Shown here piece after piece: positions 25,508 through 35,358 of a stretch of 64,000 bases of DNA (position 1 is the stretch's first letter; every line of letters starts with the position of its first letter). The stretch comes from Acidocella sp. 20-57-95 (GTDB lineage: Bacteria > Pseudomonadota > Alphaproteobacteria > Acetobacterales > Acetobacteraceae). The notes beneath the pieces were generated by a model that worked only from the letters and a program-made list of their open reading frames with translations, made no database searches and was not told where the DNA came from. The stretch covers positions 36,459 through 100,458 of the forward strand of contig NCAT01000008.1 in the NCBI GenBank assembly GCA_002255575.1, given 5' to 3'. The position numbers and the translations under genes were made by a program.

Positions 25508-25541
25508 ATTATTCTATGCCGTTAGAAGGAGTACGGAAAGA

Positions 25542-27908
25542 ATGAAGATTTCCGAACGGGCATTCAGGGCCGTTGGTAAGCCCTTGGCACGTAATGAGGA
25601 TTTGCGCCTGATTACCGGTAAAGGCCGCTTCACAGATGATTTCAACCTGCCCGGCCAGCTTTGGGCAGCGATGGTGCGCTCACCCTACCCTCATGCGCGG
25701 ATTCGGAATGTTGATGGCCGTGTAGCGCTGCAGCTTCCCAAAGTGTTAGCTGTTTATAGTGGCGCGGATTGTGAAGCCGATGGACTGAAAGAGATCAATC
25801 ACAACCCGGTACCTTCGACCAAATATGATCTCAAATTAACCGGCAAAGATGGTGGTGCTGTTTTTATCGGCAAACACACTCTATTGCCGACGGACCGTGC
25901 CCGCTATGTGGGTGAAGCTGTCGCGATGGTGGTAGCCGAAACGCGCGAAGCTGCCTTAACCGGTGCTGAAAATGTGATGGTCGGTTATGAAGAGCTCCCT
26001 TTTGTCGTCGGTACGGTTGAAGCAACCCAGCCCGGAGCCCCGATTTTATGGGATAGCCAGACCGATAATATTTTGGTTGATTCCAGCTTTGGTGATGCCG
26101 CAGCAACGGCTACTGCTTTTGCAAAAGCAGCACATATCGTCAGTGATGTTTTCCATATTGGCCGGGTGACTGGCGTGCCGCTAGAGCCACGCGCCGCCCT
26201 CGGCGACTATAATAGCGAAACCGGCCGCTATACCTTATATGCCGGTAGCGGCGGAGCTGTTCGCCAGAAGCATGAGCTTGCCCATGTGCTCGGCGTTGAG
26301 CCGAAAGATGTGCGTGTTTTATCATTTGATGTCGGCGGCAATTTTGGCACGCGCAACCGGGCTTATGTGGAATTCGGCTTAGTGATGTGGGCAGCGCGTA
26401 AGCTGGGCCGGCCTGTTAAGTTCCGCGCGGATCGCTCCGAATGTTTCTTGACTGATTATCAGGGCCGCGATCTGGTCACCGAAGTTTCCTTGGCGATTGA
26501 CGAGTCAGGAAAATTTCTTGCAATGCGTGCGTCCAACCTCAGCAATGTCGGCGCGCGCTGTGTGTCGCTCTCGCCATTAAGCAAAGGTTCCGGGCTGATC
26601 ACCGGGTCTTACAATATTCCGCTCGCCACCTTGCGTTCCCGTGCAGTGTTTTCCAACACCATGCCAACTCAGGCCTATCGTAGCTCGGGTCGCCCAGAAG
26701 TGACATTTGCGATTGAGCGCTTGATCGATAAAGCCGCGACGCAATTAAACATGGACCGGTTTGAGATACGCCGCCGTAATTTGGTCGCACCATCGCAGAT
26801 GCCATATCGCAATGCTGTCGGATCTACCTACGATAGTGGTGAGTACGAGATCAATATGGATAAGCTGCTCCGCCTAGCAGATTGGCAAGGTGCGGCGGCA
26901 CGCCGTGAGGACGCGAAGCGGCGCGGTAAGCTGCTTGGCATTGGCTTTGCGAACTATGTTGAATCATCGATTGGCACACCAAAAGAACGCGCTGATTTAA
27001 TTGTGTCACCTGAGGGCATTGAAGTTGTCATCGGCACACAGCCTGCTGGGCAGGGTCATGAAACCAGTTTTGCGCAGGTGACGGCAGATTTATTGGGTGT
27101 GCCGTTTGAACGTGTGAAAATCATACTTGGTGATACCGACGTTGTTAGCGCTGGTGGCGGAACCCATTCTGGCCGTTCCATGCGCCATGCCAGCGCGGTG
27201 ATCGCACTTGCTTCAGATGATTTGGTAAGTAAAGCCAAATTACTCGCGGCTCAGATATTCCATGTGGCCGAGGGTGACGTTGAATTTGACGATGGCGTAT
27301 TCAAAATCACTGGTACAAATATCACAACTGACTGGTTCGATCTTGCAAAGCGTTTGAAAGAACTCCAGCTCGAAGATTTTCCTGGTGGGTTATGGGTGCG
27401 CCGCGATAATGAAATGCACACGCCGGTTTTTCCCAATGGTGCTTGCATGTGTGAAATTGAGATCGACCCAGAAACGGGGGGTATTGAGATTACACGCTAT
27501 GCCACAGTCGATGATGTGGGCCGTTGCATCAACCCGCTGATTGTTCACGGCCAAACGCACGGTGGAATCGCACAAGGCGTTGGCCAGGCGCTGTGGGAGA
27601 CATGCTATATCGACCCTGAGTCCGGCCAGCCACAGAACGGCTCGTTCATGGATTACGGAATGCCGCGTTTTAATAATTTACCGTTTTTTAAAACAGAGAT
27701 ATCGGAAGTTCTGTCCCCCACAAATCCGTTTGGCGTAAAAGCCGGTGGCGAAGGCGGCACGACGCCCGCCCCGGCTGTCATTATGAGTGCGGTCGAAAAC
27801 GCTCTGGCCCCCCTTGGGATCACCGGTGTCGAAATGCCGGCCACGCCGGCCAAAATCTGGGCTGCCATCCAAAAGGCAGATCGTTCGGCTCTCGCTGAAT
27901 ATATTTAG
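25542..27908 (+). CDS. Molybdenum hydroxylase large subunit (xanthine dehydrogenase/CoxL family)
   Basis: 788 residues, the usual length. It binds molybdopterin-cytosine dinucleotide and hydroxylates an aromatic or N-heterocyclic substrate or oxidises an aldehyde with water. Landmarks: [22 protein letters not shown] start, [33 protein letters not shown] in the substrate loop, [12 protein letters not shown] and the active-site Glu in [12 protein letters not shown]. The loop is AYRSSGR, not the AYRCSFR of carbon monoxide dehydrogenase, so CO oxidation is unlikely. Operon order large-small-medium subunit then UbiD. An operator-like site precedes it. Confidence 0.92.
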   Translation: MKISERAFRAVGKPLARNEDLRLITGKGRFTDDFNLPGQLWAAMVRSPYPHARIRNVDGRVALQLPKVLAVYSGADCEADGLKEINHNPVPSTKYDLKLTGKDGGAVFIGKHTLLPTDRARYVGEAVAMVVAETREAALTGAENVMVGYEELPFVVGTVEATQPGAPILWDSQTDNILVDSSFGDAAATATAFAKAAHIVSDVFHIGRVTGVPLEPRAALGDYNSETGRYTLYAGSGGAVRQKHELAHVLGVEPKDVRVLSFDVGGNFGTRNRAYVEFGLVMWAARKLGRPVKFRADRSECFLTDYQGRDLVTEVSLAIDESGKFLAMRASNLSNVGARCVSLSPLSKGSGLITGSYNIPLATLRSRAVFSNTMPTQAYRSSGRPEVTFAIERLIDKAATQLNMDRFEIRRRNLVAPSQMPYRNAVGSTYDSGEYEINMDKLLRLADWQGAAARREDAKRRGKLLGIGFANYVESSIGTPKERADLIVSPEGIEVVIGTQPAGQGHETSFAQVTADLLGVPFERVKIILGDTDVVSAGGGTHSGRSMRHASAVIALASDDLVSKAKLLAAQIFHVAEGDVEFDDGVFKITGTNITTDWFDLAKRLKELQLEDFPGGLWVRRDNEMHTPVFPNGACMCEIEIDPETGGIEITRYATVDDVGRCINPLIVHGQTHGGIAQGVGQALWETCYIDPESGQPQNGSFMDYGMPRFNNLPFFKTEISEVLSPTNPFGVKAGGEGGTTPAPAVIMSAVENALAPLGITGVEMPATPAKIWAAIQKADRSALAEYI

Positions 27909-27918
27909 GAATGCGCTA

Positions 27919-28401
27919 ATGACGAACATCGTTTTGACAGTGAACGGCACACAAGTATTGCGCGAAGTTGAGGATAACATATTTCTCGCATATTTTTTGC
28001 GCGAACAATTAGGCCTCACGGGCACACATGTTGGCTGTGATACGTCCCAATGTGGTTGTTGCGTGGTGCATGTGAATGGTACGTCTGTAAAATCTTGTAC
28101 CATGCTGGCCGTGCAAGCGAATAGTGCTGATGTAACCACCATTGAAGGGCTGGCGAAGGGAGATGTTTTACATCCCGTGCAACGGGCTTTCAAAGAGCAC
28201 CATGGCCTACAATGCGGCTTTTGTACGCCGGGGATGATTATGGCGGCGGTCGATTTGATTAATACCTATCCTAAACCACTAACGGCTGAGATTGTTCGTG
28301 ATGAGATGGAAGGTAATTTATGCCGCTGTACTGGTTATCATAACATCGTCAAAGCCATATTGGCAGCTGCTGACGAGATGCGTCCTGTTGTGACGGCTTA
28401 G
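27919..28401 (+). CDS. Molybdenum hydroxylase small subunit, two [2Fe-2S] clusters
   Basis: 160 residues from ATG 27919, which has AGGA upstream; the longer frame from 27787 reads back into the large-subunit gene and is rejected. Cluster ligands are complete: Cys40, Cys45, Cys48 and Cys60 for the plant-type cluster, and Cys99, Cys102, Cys135, Cys137 for the second. Passes electrons from the molybdenum site to the FAD subunit. Begins ten bases after the large-subunit stop. Confidence 0.93.
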   Translation: MTNIVLTVNGTQVLREVEDNIFLAYFLREQLGLTGTHVGCDTSQCGCCVVHVNGTSVKSCTMLAVQANSADVTTIEGLAKGDVLHPVQRAFKEHHGLQCGFCTPGMIMAAVDLINTYPKPLTAEIVRDEMEGNLCRCTGYHNIVKAILAAADEMRPVVTA

Positions 28402-28418
28402 CCATAAGGGCGGACCTA

Positions 28419-29234
28419 ATGTACCCAACCAAATATCATACTCCAAAAACATTATCGGAAGCGCAAAAAATCTTTGCCGCTGCGGCATCGCCAGCCTATC
28501 TGTCCGGCGGGCATACGCTACTGCCGGCCATGAAATTACGCTTGGCAGCCCATAGCGACTTGATAGATCTTAGCGCCATCCCAGAAATGCATGGCTTTAC
28601 GCAGAAGGCGGACCGCCTTTCGATAGGGGCAATGACACGACATCATGATGTTGCAAACTCAGCCTTGGTTGCGAAGCTCATTCCGGCATTGGCCGGTTGC
28701 GCTGGTTCGATCGGAGACCGGCATGTGCGCCATCGCGGTACGATCGGCGGGTCAGTTGCCAATAACGACCCCGCCGCTGACTACCCCGCAGCCCTGCTGG
28801 GCCTCGGTGCCATAATCGTCACTGACAAGCGTCAATTAGTCGCGGATGAATTTTTCACCGGACTTTACCAAACCGCGTTGCAGCCGGGTGAAATTTTGCT
28901 GCAGGTTGAATTTCCAATTCCTCAAATTGCCGCTTACGCAAAGTTTCGCAGCCTTGCATCACGTTATTCTGTGGTGGGCGTCTTCATATCGCAAAATAAC
29001 AAAAAGGTCCGCGTTGCTGTCACCGGTGCCGGTGCGGGTGGTGTATTCCGTGTTCAGTCCTTTGAAGCAGCGCTTGAAAAAGACTTCAGCCCATCCGCAC
29101 TTGTAACATGCAGCGTAGACCCGGCATATTTGATGGCCGATGCCAGTGGCTCTTCCGAATATCGCGCCAATCTGATCAACGTCATGGCGCGCCGTGCCGT
29201 TGAAAACCCGGGTAAGACCAGTTGCTATAACTAA
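28419..29234 (+). CDS. Molybdenum hydroxylase medium (FAD-binding) subunit
   Basis: 271 residues. FAD-binding motifs YLSGGHTLLPAMKLRLA near residue 27 and HRGTIGGSVANNDPAADYPA near residue 107 match the CoxM/XDH medium subunit. Accepts electrons from the small subunit and hands them to a cellular acceptor. GGGCGGACCTA precedes ATG 28419, which lies 17 bases after the small-subunit stop. The C-terminal CO_deh_flav_C part is short but present. Confidence 0.92.
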   Translation: MYPTKYHTPKTLSEAQKIFAAAASPAYLSGGHTLLPAMKLRLAAHSDLIDLSAIPEMHGFTQKADRLSIGAMTRHHDVANSALVAKLIPALAGCAGSIGDRHVRHRGTIGGSVANNDPAADYPAALLGLGAIIVTDKRQLVADEFFTGLYQTALQPGEILLQVEFPIPQIAAYAKFRSLASRYSVVGVFISQNNKKVRVAVTGAGAGGVFRVQSFEAALEKDFSPSALVTCSVDPAYLMADASGSSEYRANLINVMARRAVENPGKTSCYN

Positions 29235-29276
29235 TCGCCAATGCACTTGCCGCGCAGTTAATTGAGGAATTCAGAA

Positions 29277-30947
29277 ATGTCGAATGAAACGCACCCATCG
29301 AAGAATTTGAAAAGCGGCATTGCTCCGAGAGGCCTGCAGGAGCATCTGGCGATTTTGGAGGCAAAAGGTCTTGTTACTCGCATTGAACGTGCCGTGAATA
29401 AGGATACTGAGCTACACCCGATTGCGCGTTGGCAGTTTCAAGGCGGGTTGGATGAAAGCGAACGCCGGGCTTTTTTGTTTACGAACGTGGTCGATTCAAC
29501 CGGTAGAAAATATGATATGCCAGTGGTGGTCGGCGGTTTGGCAGCATCAGCGGCAATTTATGCCTCTGGCTTAGGGGTGTCTGTTGATGATATTGGCAAA
29601 GTATGGGTTAACGCCGTCGCATCCCCTATTGACCCGGTCATTGTTGAAACAGCGCCGTGCCAAGAGCTTGTGATTACCGGTGAGGATCTTACCAAGCCTG
29701 GTGGCGGCTTGGCTGATTTGCCGGTACCTATTTCAACCCCTGGCTTTGACGCAGCCCCTTACCTGACTGCCACTTTGTGCGTCACCAAAGATCCAGACAA
29801 CGATATTCAAAATATGGGAACCTATCGTGGGGCATTGAAAGCCAATGACCGCCTCGGCGTTCGAATGGCCAGCCGTTTGAGTGGCGCTGGTGGATACTTG
29901 CATTGGCTGAAATATAAAAAACTTGGGCAGCCAATGCCGTGCGCAATTGTTGTGGGCTGTGCACCTGCAGTTCTTTTTACCGGCCCGCAGAAGCTGGCAA
30001 TTGACCAAGATGAAATGAGCGTAGCCGGTGGATTGATGGGCGAGGCAGTCGAGATCGTCCGCTGCAAAACCATCGATTTAATGGTGCCGGCTAATTCTGA
30101 AATTGTTATTGAAGGATTGATCGACACCGATTTGCTTGAACCAGAAGGACCCTTCGGTGAAAGTCATGGCCATGTGGCACTGGAAGATTACAACATGTCG
30201 ATGCGCGTGACCGCCATTACACGCAAAGCCAAGCCCGTGTTTGTCTCCATCGTTAGCCAAGTAACGCCGAGCGAGTCGTCGGTTCTAAAAAAGGTTGCCT
30301 ACGAACCAATGTATTTGGAGCATTTGAGATCAGTTTTAGATATTCGTGGTATCAAGCGAGTGGTCATGCATGAACCTTTGACCAATTTGCGCAAAGTCAT
30401 CTTCCTGCAATTTGAGCATGGTGCCCAAAAAGCGGAGGTCTGGCGCGGTATGCAGGGGGCGGCCAGTCTGCAGGCGCAGTGCGGCAAGTTGGTGATTGCA
30501 GTATCGGAGGATATTAACCCGAATAACGCTGATGCAATTTTTTGGTCGTTGGCCTATCGGTCAGATTTCTCCGAAGATTTACTGGTCACTCCGTATCGCT
30601 CCAGCGGCCATGGACCGAAATCGGGCCGCGCGCCACTTGAAGGCACGCTACTTATTGACGCGACTTTGAAACATAAAATGCCGCCACTGGCGCTACCGGC
30701 TGAGGAATATATGCGGGGAGCGAAGAAAATTTGGGAAGAACTTGGACTGCCACGCATCTCGCCGCAAGCACCGTGGCATGGGTATCATCTGGGCGAATGG
30801 GCTAAGGAGTGGACGCAATATGCGGATGATGCCGTAAACGGTGAGTGGCAAAGGTCCGGTGACTCGACCTATGCGCGCCGCCGCGGTGGGATTAAGCCGG
30901 AAACCCCCGTTGCATCGGCTGATATAATCGCTAAGCCGCAGTCATAA
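29277..30947 (+). CDS. UbiD-family prenylated-FMN decarboxylase
   Basis: 556 residues from ATG 29277, preceded by GAGGAA; the frame opens at 29262. UbiD features: RGLQEHLAILEAKGLVTRI at the N-terminus, the TYRGALKANDRLGVRMAS stretch contacting prFMN, and EPEGPFGESHGH with the catalytic-region Glu residues. UbiD enzymes reversibly decarboxylate aromatic or unsaturated acids and need prFMN from UbiX; a ubiX gene is at 31761-32357. Being in one operon with a molybdenum hydroxylase suggests hydroxylation followed by decarboxylation of an aromatic or heteroaromatic acid (inference). The gene is not assigned to ubiquinone synthesis. Confidence 0.9.
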   Translation: MSNETHPSKNLKSGIAPRGLQEHLAILEAKGLVTRIERAVNKDTELHPIARWQFQGGLDESERRAFLFTNVVDSTGRKYDMPVVVGGLAASAAIYASGLGVSVDDIGKVWVNAVASPIDPVIVETAPCQELVITGEDLTKPGGGLADLPVPISTPGFDAAPYLTATLCVTKDPDNDIQNMGTYRGALKANDRLGVRMASRLSGAGGYLHWLKYKKLGQPMPCAIVVGCAPAVLFTGPQKLAIDQDEMSVAGGLMGEAVEIVRCKTIDLMVPANSEIVIEGLIDTDLLEPEGPFGESHGHVALEDYNMSMRVTAITRKAKPVFVSIVSQVTPSESSVLKKVAYEPMYLEHLRSVLDIRGIKRVVMHEPLTNLRKVIFLQFEHGAQKAEVWRGMQGAASLQAQCGKLVIAVSEDINPNNADAIFWSLAYRSDFSEDLLVTPYRSSGHGPKSGRAPLEGTLLIDATLKHKMPPLALPAEEYMRGAKKIWEELGLPRISPQAPWHGYHLGEWAKEWTQYADDAVNGEWQRSGDSTYARRRGGIKPETPVASADIIAKPQS

Positions 30948-31026
30948 GTCTCTTCTGCTTGTATGAAGCGCGCATGGCTCCTATTCTCATCGTGTAATAG
31001 CAAGCGCAGACTCAAGAGGAAAATTT

Positions 31027-31764
31027 ATGGTAAAGGGTAAAAAGGTTGGGGGCGAAAGTAAGGTAAGACTCGCGCCGTTACGCCCGCAGCCGGCGCCTTT
31101 GCGCAACATGATCATCACCTCCTTGCGGACCGCAATTGAAACTGGTCAATTAGAGCCGGGCACGAGGCTCATTGAAAAGGAATTGTGCGAACAACTGAAT
31201 GTAAGCCGAACATCTTTGCGGGAAGCTTTGCGGGAATTGCAAGCGGAAGGGGTATTTGAACAAACTTCCAGTCGTGGCCTTACAGTGTGCGATATCTCGC
31301 AAGATGATGCTGAAAATGCATACCGTATTCGGGCAGTACTTGAAGCGTTGATCGTTCAGCAATTCATTGAAAAGTCTGATGACAAGAAAATTCAAATGTT
31401 GGTTGAGCAAGGCCATATACTGAAAGCTGCCTATCAATCCGGCGTACTTGAAGATATATTGAGTTCCAAGCGGGCCTTTTATGATCTTATTTGCTCAGGA
31501 GCTGAGAACCCAATCGCCTTTGGTATCATCAATCGACTGGTATTACGAACGTCAAGTTTAAGATGGCGTTCGATGATCCGCCCAGAACGCCAAAACCAAA
31601 GTATTAAAGAAATTTCCCTACTTGTGTCGGCTATTCAGAATCGTGACATAGATGCTGCCCGCACAGCAGCTATTGAGCATGTTAACAATGCAGCTCGTTC
31701 AGCTCTGGGGCCGCGCGAAACTCGTATGGGTGATGCGATGCCAAAGTTAGAAAAAATAGTCTAA
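31027..31764 (+). CDS. GntR-family transcriptional regulator, FCD (FadR) type
   Basis: 245 residues. Winged helix at about 20-85 (IITSLRTAIETGQLEPGTRL, then LCEQLNVSRTSLREALRELQ), then the all-helical FCD effector domain starting at DDAENAYRIRAVLEALIV. Such regulators usually repress a nearby catabolic operon and release DNA when they bind an acid ligand. AGAGGA precedes ATG 31027. Sits right after the ubiD operon, and its last four bases overlap the convergent ubiX gene. Likely binds the two TTTGTCATACA sites at 21491 and 25488 (inference). Confidence 0.9.
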   Translation: MVKGKKVGGESKVRLAPLRPQPAPLRNMIITSLRTAIETGQLEPGTRLIEKELCEQLNVSRTSLREALRELQAEGVFEQTSSRGLTVCDISQDDAENAYRIRAVLEALIVQQFIEKSDDKKIQMLVEQGHILKAAYQSGVLEDILSSKRAFYDLICSGAENPIAFGIINRLVLRTSSLRWRSMIRPERQNQSIKEISLLVSAIQNRDIDAARTAAIEHVNNAARSALGPRETRMGDAMPKLEKIV

Positions 31765-32357
31765 TTTTCTCCATCCAAGCTTTTCCAGCGTTTCACAATG
31801 CCAAGCTCAATATCAAACAAATCCAGAGCACGGCCGACTGTATGGTCAACGATATCATCAACTGATTTTGGCTGCGCGTAAAAAGCTGGTACGGGAGGGC
31901 AAATGATGGCGCCCATTTCTGTGGCGGCCACCATAGATTTCAGGTGACCAAGATGCAGAGGCGATTCTCTCACCATCAAGACTAAGCGCCGTCGTTCCTT
32001 TAAAACAACATCGGCTGCACGGGTTAATAACGATGTCGTTACACCACTTGAGATTTCGCCAAGGCTACGCATCGAGCATGGTGCCATGATCATTCCAAGC
32101 GTCTTAAAGGAGCCGCTGGAAATTGCCGCGGCAATATCTTCAGCACCATAAACCACATCGGCGAGCGCAGTTACACCGGCAATCTTGCGCCGAAGTTCAT
32201 GCGCAATTGTAATTTGAGCAGCACGGCTGATTACTAGGTGGGTTTCAATTTCGGTATCTTTAAGAAGCTCAAGCAGACGTACACCGTAAATGGCCCCTGA
32301 TGCACCACTAATGCCGATGATAATACGCTGTTTTTTTGCGGGCTTCTCCAAAATCAA
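31761..32357 (-). CDS. UbiX-family flavin prenyltransferase
   Basis: 198 residues. GISGASGAIYGVRLLELL at the start, APCSMRSLGEISSGVTTSLL and TRAADVVLKERRRLVLMVRE are characteristic UbiX motifs. The enzyme joins dimethylallyl phosphate to FMN to make prFMN, the cofactor of the UbiD encoded nearby. GGAGAG precedes ATG 32357. Convergent with the GntR gene and possibly the last gene of the leftward 38907-31761 set, with a 350-base gap before it. A pathway-specific copy is likely, since ubiquinone-related copies are normally elsewhere. Confidence 0.92.
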   Translation of the reverse strand: MILEKPAKKQRIIIGISGASGAIYGVRLLELLKDTEIETHLVISRAAQITIAHELRRKIAGVTALADVVYGAEDIAAAISSGSFKTLGMIMAPCSMRSLGEISSGVTTSLLTRAADVVLKERRRLVLMVRESPLHLGHLKSMVAATEMGAIICPPVPAFYAQPKSVDDIVDHTVGRALDLFDIELGIVKRWKSLDGEN

Positions 32358-32707
32358 ACTCTCCGAATCTTATGTAGCTTTGGACGCTTATTCTTATTAC
32401 CACCTCGCTTCATTATGTGACAAGATGAGGGGTCAAGTTCATATGGCACGACTTAATATGGTTTTGCTGCCATTATCTAAACCGACCTATAATTGTCAGC
32501 GCGGGCTTTGTATCCAAGACAACGTCGTGTTAAACAACATGCATTCAAAGGCTAACGGTTTATTTAAGGTAGAACAATGCAAAGCATGACCGGTAGCCTG
32601 GATTGGTTAAACAGACTCATTTTGATTTGTCGAATATTATGAGGTAGTCGCAGGCTACGGTACTGACAAAAAATTTGTATTGTGAAGATGGAATCTGTTA
32701 TTAATTT
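32358..32707. other. Intergenic, 350 bases
   Basis: Between the dienelactone hydrolase and ubiX genes (both leftward). An inverted repeat GTAGCCTG (32593-32600) and CAGGCTAC (32651-32658) could form a long-looped structure. No gene is supported. It should carry a ubiX promoter. Confidence 0.45.
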
Positions 32708-33517
32708 TTATTCCAAACGTATATTATCATGAAAATTATAATCGCGGCTCTTGATGCTGTGCAGATCCCATTCAACCCGATCATTAGGCCAATTTTTTAC
32801 TAACACGTCATCCAGAAACTTAAATAAATAACGCCATGCTTCCTCAGCTTGTTGCGAGCGGTAACGACCAGGCATGGTATCGTTCAAAAAACCATGTGGT
32901 ACGTCGGGAACCACACGCATACGATAGCTTATGTTAGCGGCCTCCAACGTCGTACGAATACGGGCAACATTGTCTAGAGAAATTGTATGGTCACGTTCTG
33001 CAAAAACAAATAAAACTGGGGTTTGCAAAGTCTTTATCATTTGCCACATTGGGTGTGGTTGAAGCTCATTTGAGGCCCAATCCCTATCATGCGTAGCACC
33101 ATAAAATACGATGCAAGCCGCAATATCCGTTCTTTTACTTGCGACAACGATTGGGTATCGACCGCTTTGGCAAACCCCCATTAATACAAAATTTTGTTCA
33201 CCAAAACCATGCTTTTGCTCACGTAAATAGTCAATCCAACAATTAATTTGAGTGACAGCATCAGTATCAGAGATGATCGCACGTGTTTCACCACGCTTGA
33301 GAGCGTCTTTATCACCATCCCACAATGAAAATAAATCTGGTGCCAGAATCGTATATCCTGCGGCAGCAATTCTTTTGCATATGTCGAGGGTATGCTGGAC
33401 TAGTCCGTAGCGTTCATGAAAGACAATCAGACAGTTCTCCGGCATCGGACCGTCCGAAGGAAAAAATAAATAGCCTTTGCAGTTATTCGGCAAAATAATA
33501 TGTTGTTCGTTAACCAC
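32708..33517 (-). CDS. Dienelactone hydrolase family protein
   Basis: 269 residues from GTG 33517, with GAGGA six bases upstream. The Cys116 nucleophile is in MGVCQSGR, a variant of the GxCxGG elbow, the acid in VFAERDHTIS, the His in DVPHGFLND, and the regulatory Glu in FHERYGL. Dienelactone hydrolases open lactones in halo-aromatic or other ring-cleavage pathways. Last of the leftward operon from the isochorismatase-like gene. The SGR in place of GGR near the nucleophile suggests an altered substrate. Confidence 0.85.
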   Translation of the reverse strand: MVNEQHIILPNNCKGYLFFPSDGPMPENCLIVFHERYGLVQHTLDICKRIAAAGYTILAPDLFSLWDGDKDALKRGETRAIISDTDAVTQINCWIDYLREQKHGFGEQNFVLMGVCQSGRYPIVVASKRTDIAACIVFYGATHDRDWASNELQPHPMWQMIKTLQTPVLFVFAERDHTISLDNVARIRTTLEAANISYRMRVVPDVPHGFLNDTMPGRYRSQQAEEAWRYLFKFLDDVLVKNWPNDRVEWDLHSIKSRDYNFHDNIRLE

Positions 33518-33553
33518 GAGATCCTCGCTTATTAGATAAGTACGTATTCATCT

Positions 33554-34309
33554 CTATTGCATAATACTGCCGCCATTGACGCATAGGCTCTGTCCGGTAA
33601 TGTATGCGGCGCGATCACTCACTAGATACTCAACAGCCCAAGCTGTATCCTGGGGTTGTCCTATACGTTTTAGCGGAATTCGATCGCCGCGTGCATATAG
33701 CTCTGCATCACTAGCACCACCCTTACGCGGTTGTGCCGTGTCGGTAACGCCTGGAATGACGGCGTTAACTCTGATTGTGGGCGACCATTCTAGCGCTAGT
33801 GATTTTGTTAAAGATAATACTCCAGCTTTTGAGGCTGCATAATGTGCACCCTTGCGTGCACCCTGTAGGGCGCGGCCGGAAGCAATATTCACGATCACGC
33901 CGCCACCATTTCGAATCATTGCCGGCGCCACACTCCGGCTGCAAAGAAATGTTCCACCTAAATTTACATCGAGCACCCGCTGCCAAAGCACAAAATCCAA
34001 CTCAGTCACTAAAGCCCGCGGATAAATAGCTGCATTATTTATAAGGATTACAGGGTCTCCCCATGTTTTTATTACATAGTCACAGCCAGCAGAAACTTGC
34101 TCTTCTTGAGAGACGTCAACATGCAAGTATAAAATGCGCTGTCGGGCGTTTTCAATTGAGTTGCAAAGTAGAGTAGGTGGCGGCATAATATCAAAAACTA
34201 CAATATCATAGCCAGCGGTTGCGAGCGTTCTACAAATAGCGGCGCCGATACCACCGCTGCCGCCCGTCACGATTGCTATACCTTTTAGCGTCAAAGCGTC
34301 ATTGGCCAT
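33554..34309 (-). CDS. Short-chain dehydrogenase/reductase (SDR)
   Basis: 251 residues. Cofactor loop TGGSGGIG at about residue 15, NNAAIYPRALV, catalytic Ser in VNIASGRA and YAASKAG (Tyr-x3-Lys). C-terminal ITGQSLCVNGGS is typical of classical SDRs. Oxidises or reduces a hydroxy or keto group with NAD(P). Its first 11 bases overlap the end of the upstream binding-protein gene, so translation is coupled. Substrate unknown. Confidence 0.9.
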   Translation of the reverse strand: MANDALTLKGIAIVTGGSGGIGAAICRTLATAGYDIVVFDIMPPPTLLCNSIENARQRILYLHVDVSQEEQVSAGCDYVIKTWGDPVILINNAAIYPRALVTELDFVLWQRVLDVNLGGTFLCSRSVAPAMIRNGGGVIVNIASGRALQGARKGAHYAASKAGVLSLTKSLALEWSPTIRVNAVIPGVTDTAQPRKGGASDAELYARGDRIPLKRIGQPQDTAWAVEYLVSDRAAYITGQSLCVNGGSIMQ

Positions 34310-35318
34310 TTACGTGGAATGTTTTATTGAAGCCTGTTTCATATTTAGCATAGCTGACAGCCGCGTTAGGGTCGCTATAGATAAGCTTATCCTTGGCTGG
34401 GTCGTAAATGCCTGTCATTGCAGGAACGTCATCGCGTGTTGGCGTCCGTTGGAATTTTATGCCAACAAACATCTCCGCATCTTGGGAAATAAGCCAGTTT
34501 TCGAAAAATTTAGCAGCAGATGGGTGGGGCGCATCTTTGGTGATGCCTACAATTTGGAACTCTGCGATTGTAGGATTCGCATTTACGAGAACGATAGGAT
34601 ATTGCTTTGTTTGCGCTGCATACGCCTTATAGCCAAATACACCCAGTGAGATAGGAAATTCGCCGTCTATAAGACCGTTCATCATGGTTGTGTGGCCATC
34701 GCGAAATAATGGACCGTTTGCGGCGAGCTTGTCCAACAGCGGTTGACCTATGGTTTGAACGAGAGCGTGGTACCATTCATAATCGTTTATTTCGATAGAA
34801 AATTTTCCCTTATAAATTGGGTTTGTCAGATCTTCCAATGATTTTGGTGGTGGTAGACCTTCGTCAGCAAGGGTCTTCGAGTTATAGGTAAGTGGCAAGG
34901 TGAGAACATACTCACCAACCCAATAGCCGTTTTTATCAACAGCGGCGGGCGTAAGGTTGGCTGCCTCAGGTGGCCGATATTTCATGAGGCTATGGGTAAA
35001 TGCCAGGCCGGAAACGTCCCAGGCGCTAGATGAAACAACATCCGCATTTGTCTTGCCGGCACGCATCTCCGTAGTGATACGGATTGGGATCTGGTTTGAC
35101 CGCATGACAACGTATGTGAGATGGATGTCGGGGTACTCTGCGTTAAATTTTGTCGCAATTGCTTTTGCCTCAGTTGGCAGCATAGCGACGTACCATACAA
35201 CCTCACCATCTTTCTGCGCATCAGCCTGCAAATCTGCGTGGCTAACTTTGGGAAATAACGCTAAGGAGCCTACGGCGCAATAGGACAAGCCTCTCAATAT
35301 TTTATGGATACAGGACAT
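34299..35318 (-). CDS. Iron(III)-type (AfuA/FutA-like) ABC substrate-binding protein
   Basis: 339 residues with signal peptide ending near KVSHA and a lipoprotein-free start. Mature type II fold: DAQKDGEVVWYVAMLPTEA, then KFNAEYPDIHLTYVVMRS and the AEMRAGKTNADVV-like segment. The family carries ferric iron, but also thiamine, polyamines, phosphonates or sugar phosphates. GGAGGT precedes ATG 35318. Partner of the ATPase and two-domain permease just upstream. In an operon with an SDR and hydrolases, an organic ligand is more likely than iron (inference). Confidence 0.88.
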   Translation of the reverse strand: MSCIHKILRGLSYCAVGSLALFPKVSHADLQADAQKDGEVVWYVAMLPTEAKAIATKFNAEYPDIHLTYVVMRSNQIPIRITTEMRAGKTNADVVSSSAWDVSGLAFTHSLMKYRPPEAANLTPAAVDKNGYWVGEYVLTLPLTYNSKTLADEGLPPPKSLEDLTNPIYKGKFSIEINDYEWYHALVQTIGQPLLDKLAANGPLFRDGHTTMMNGLIDGEFPISLGVFGYKAYAAQTKQYPIVLVNANPTIAEFQIVGITKDAPHPSAAKFFENWLISQDAEMFVGIKFQRTPTRDDVPAMTGIYDPAKDKLIYSDPNAAVSYAKYETGFNKTFHVNGQ

Positions 35319-35358
35319 ATTCTACCTCCATATAGATTGTTTCATTTGGCCAACTCAA

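Noticed and set aside
27787..27918. Longer start for the 2Fe-2S subunit
   Set aside because: It lies within the large-subunit gene and encodes unrelated residues; ATG 27919 has a ribosome site and matches family length.
25542..29234. Aerobic carbon monoxide dehydrogenase (cox genes)
   Set aside because: The large-subunit loop is AYRSSGR rather than the AYRCSFR of CO dehydrogenase, and no coxD/E/F-type genes are present.
29277..32357. UbiD/UbiX as ubiquinone-synthesis genes
   Set aside because: Context is a catabolic operon with a molybdenum hydroxylase and GntR regulator; no other ubi gene is near.
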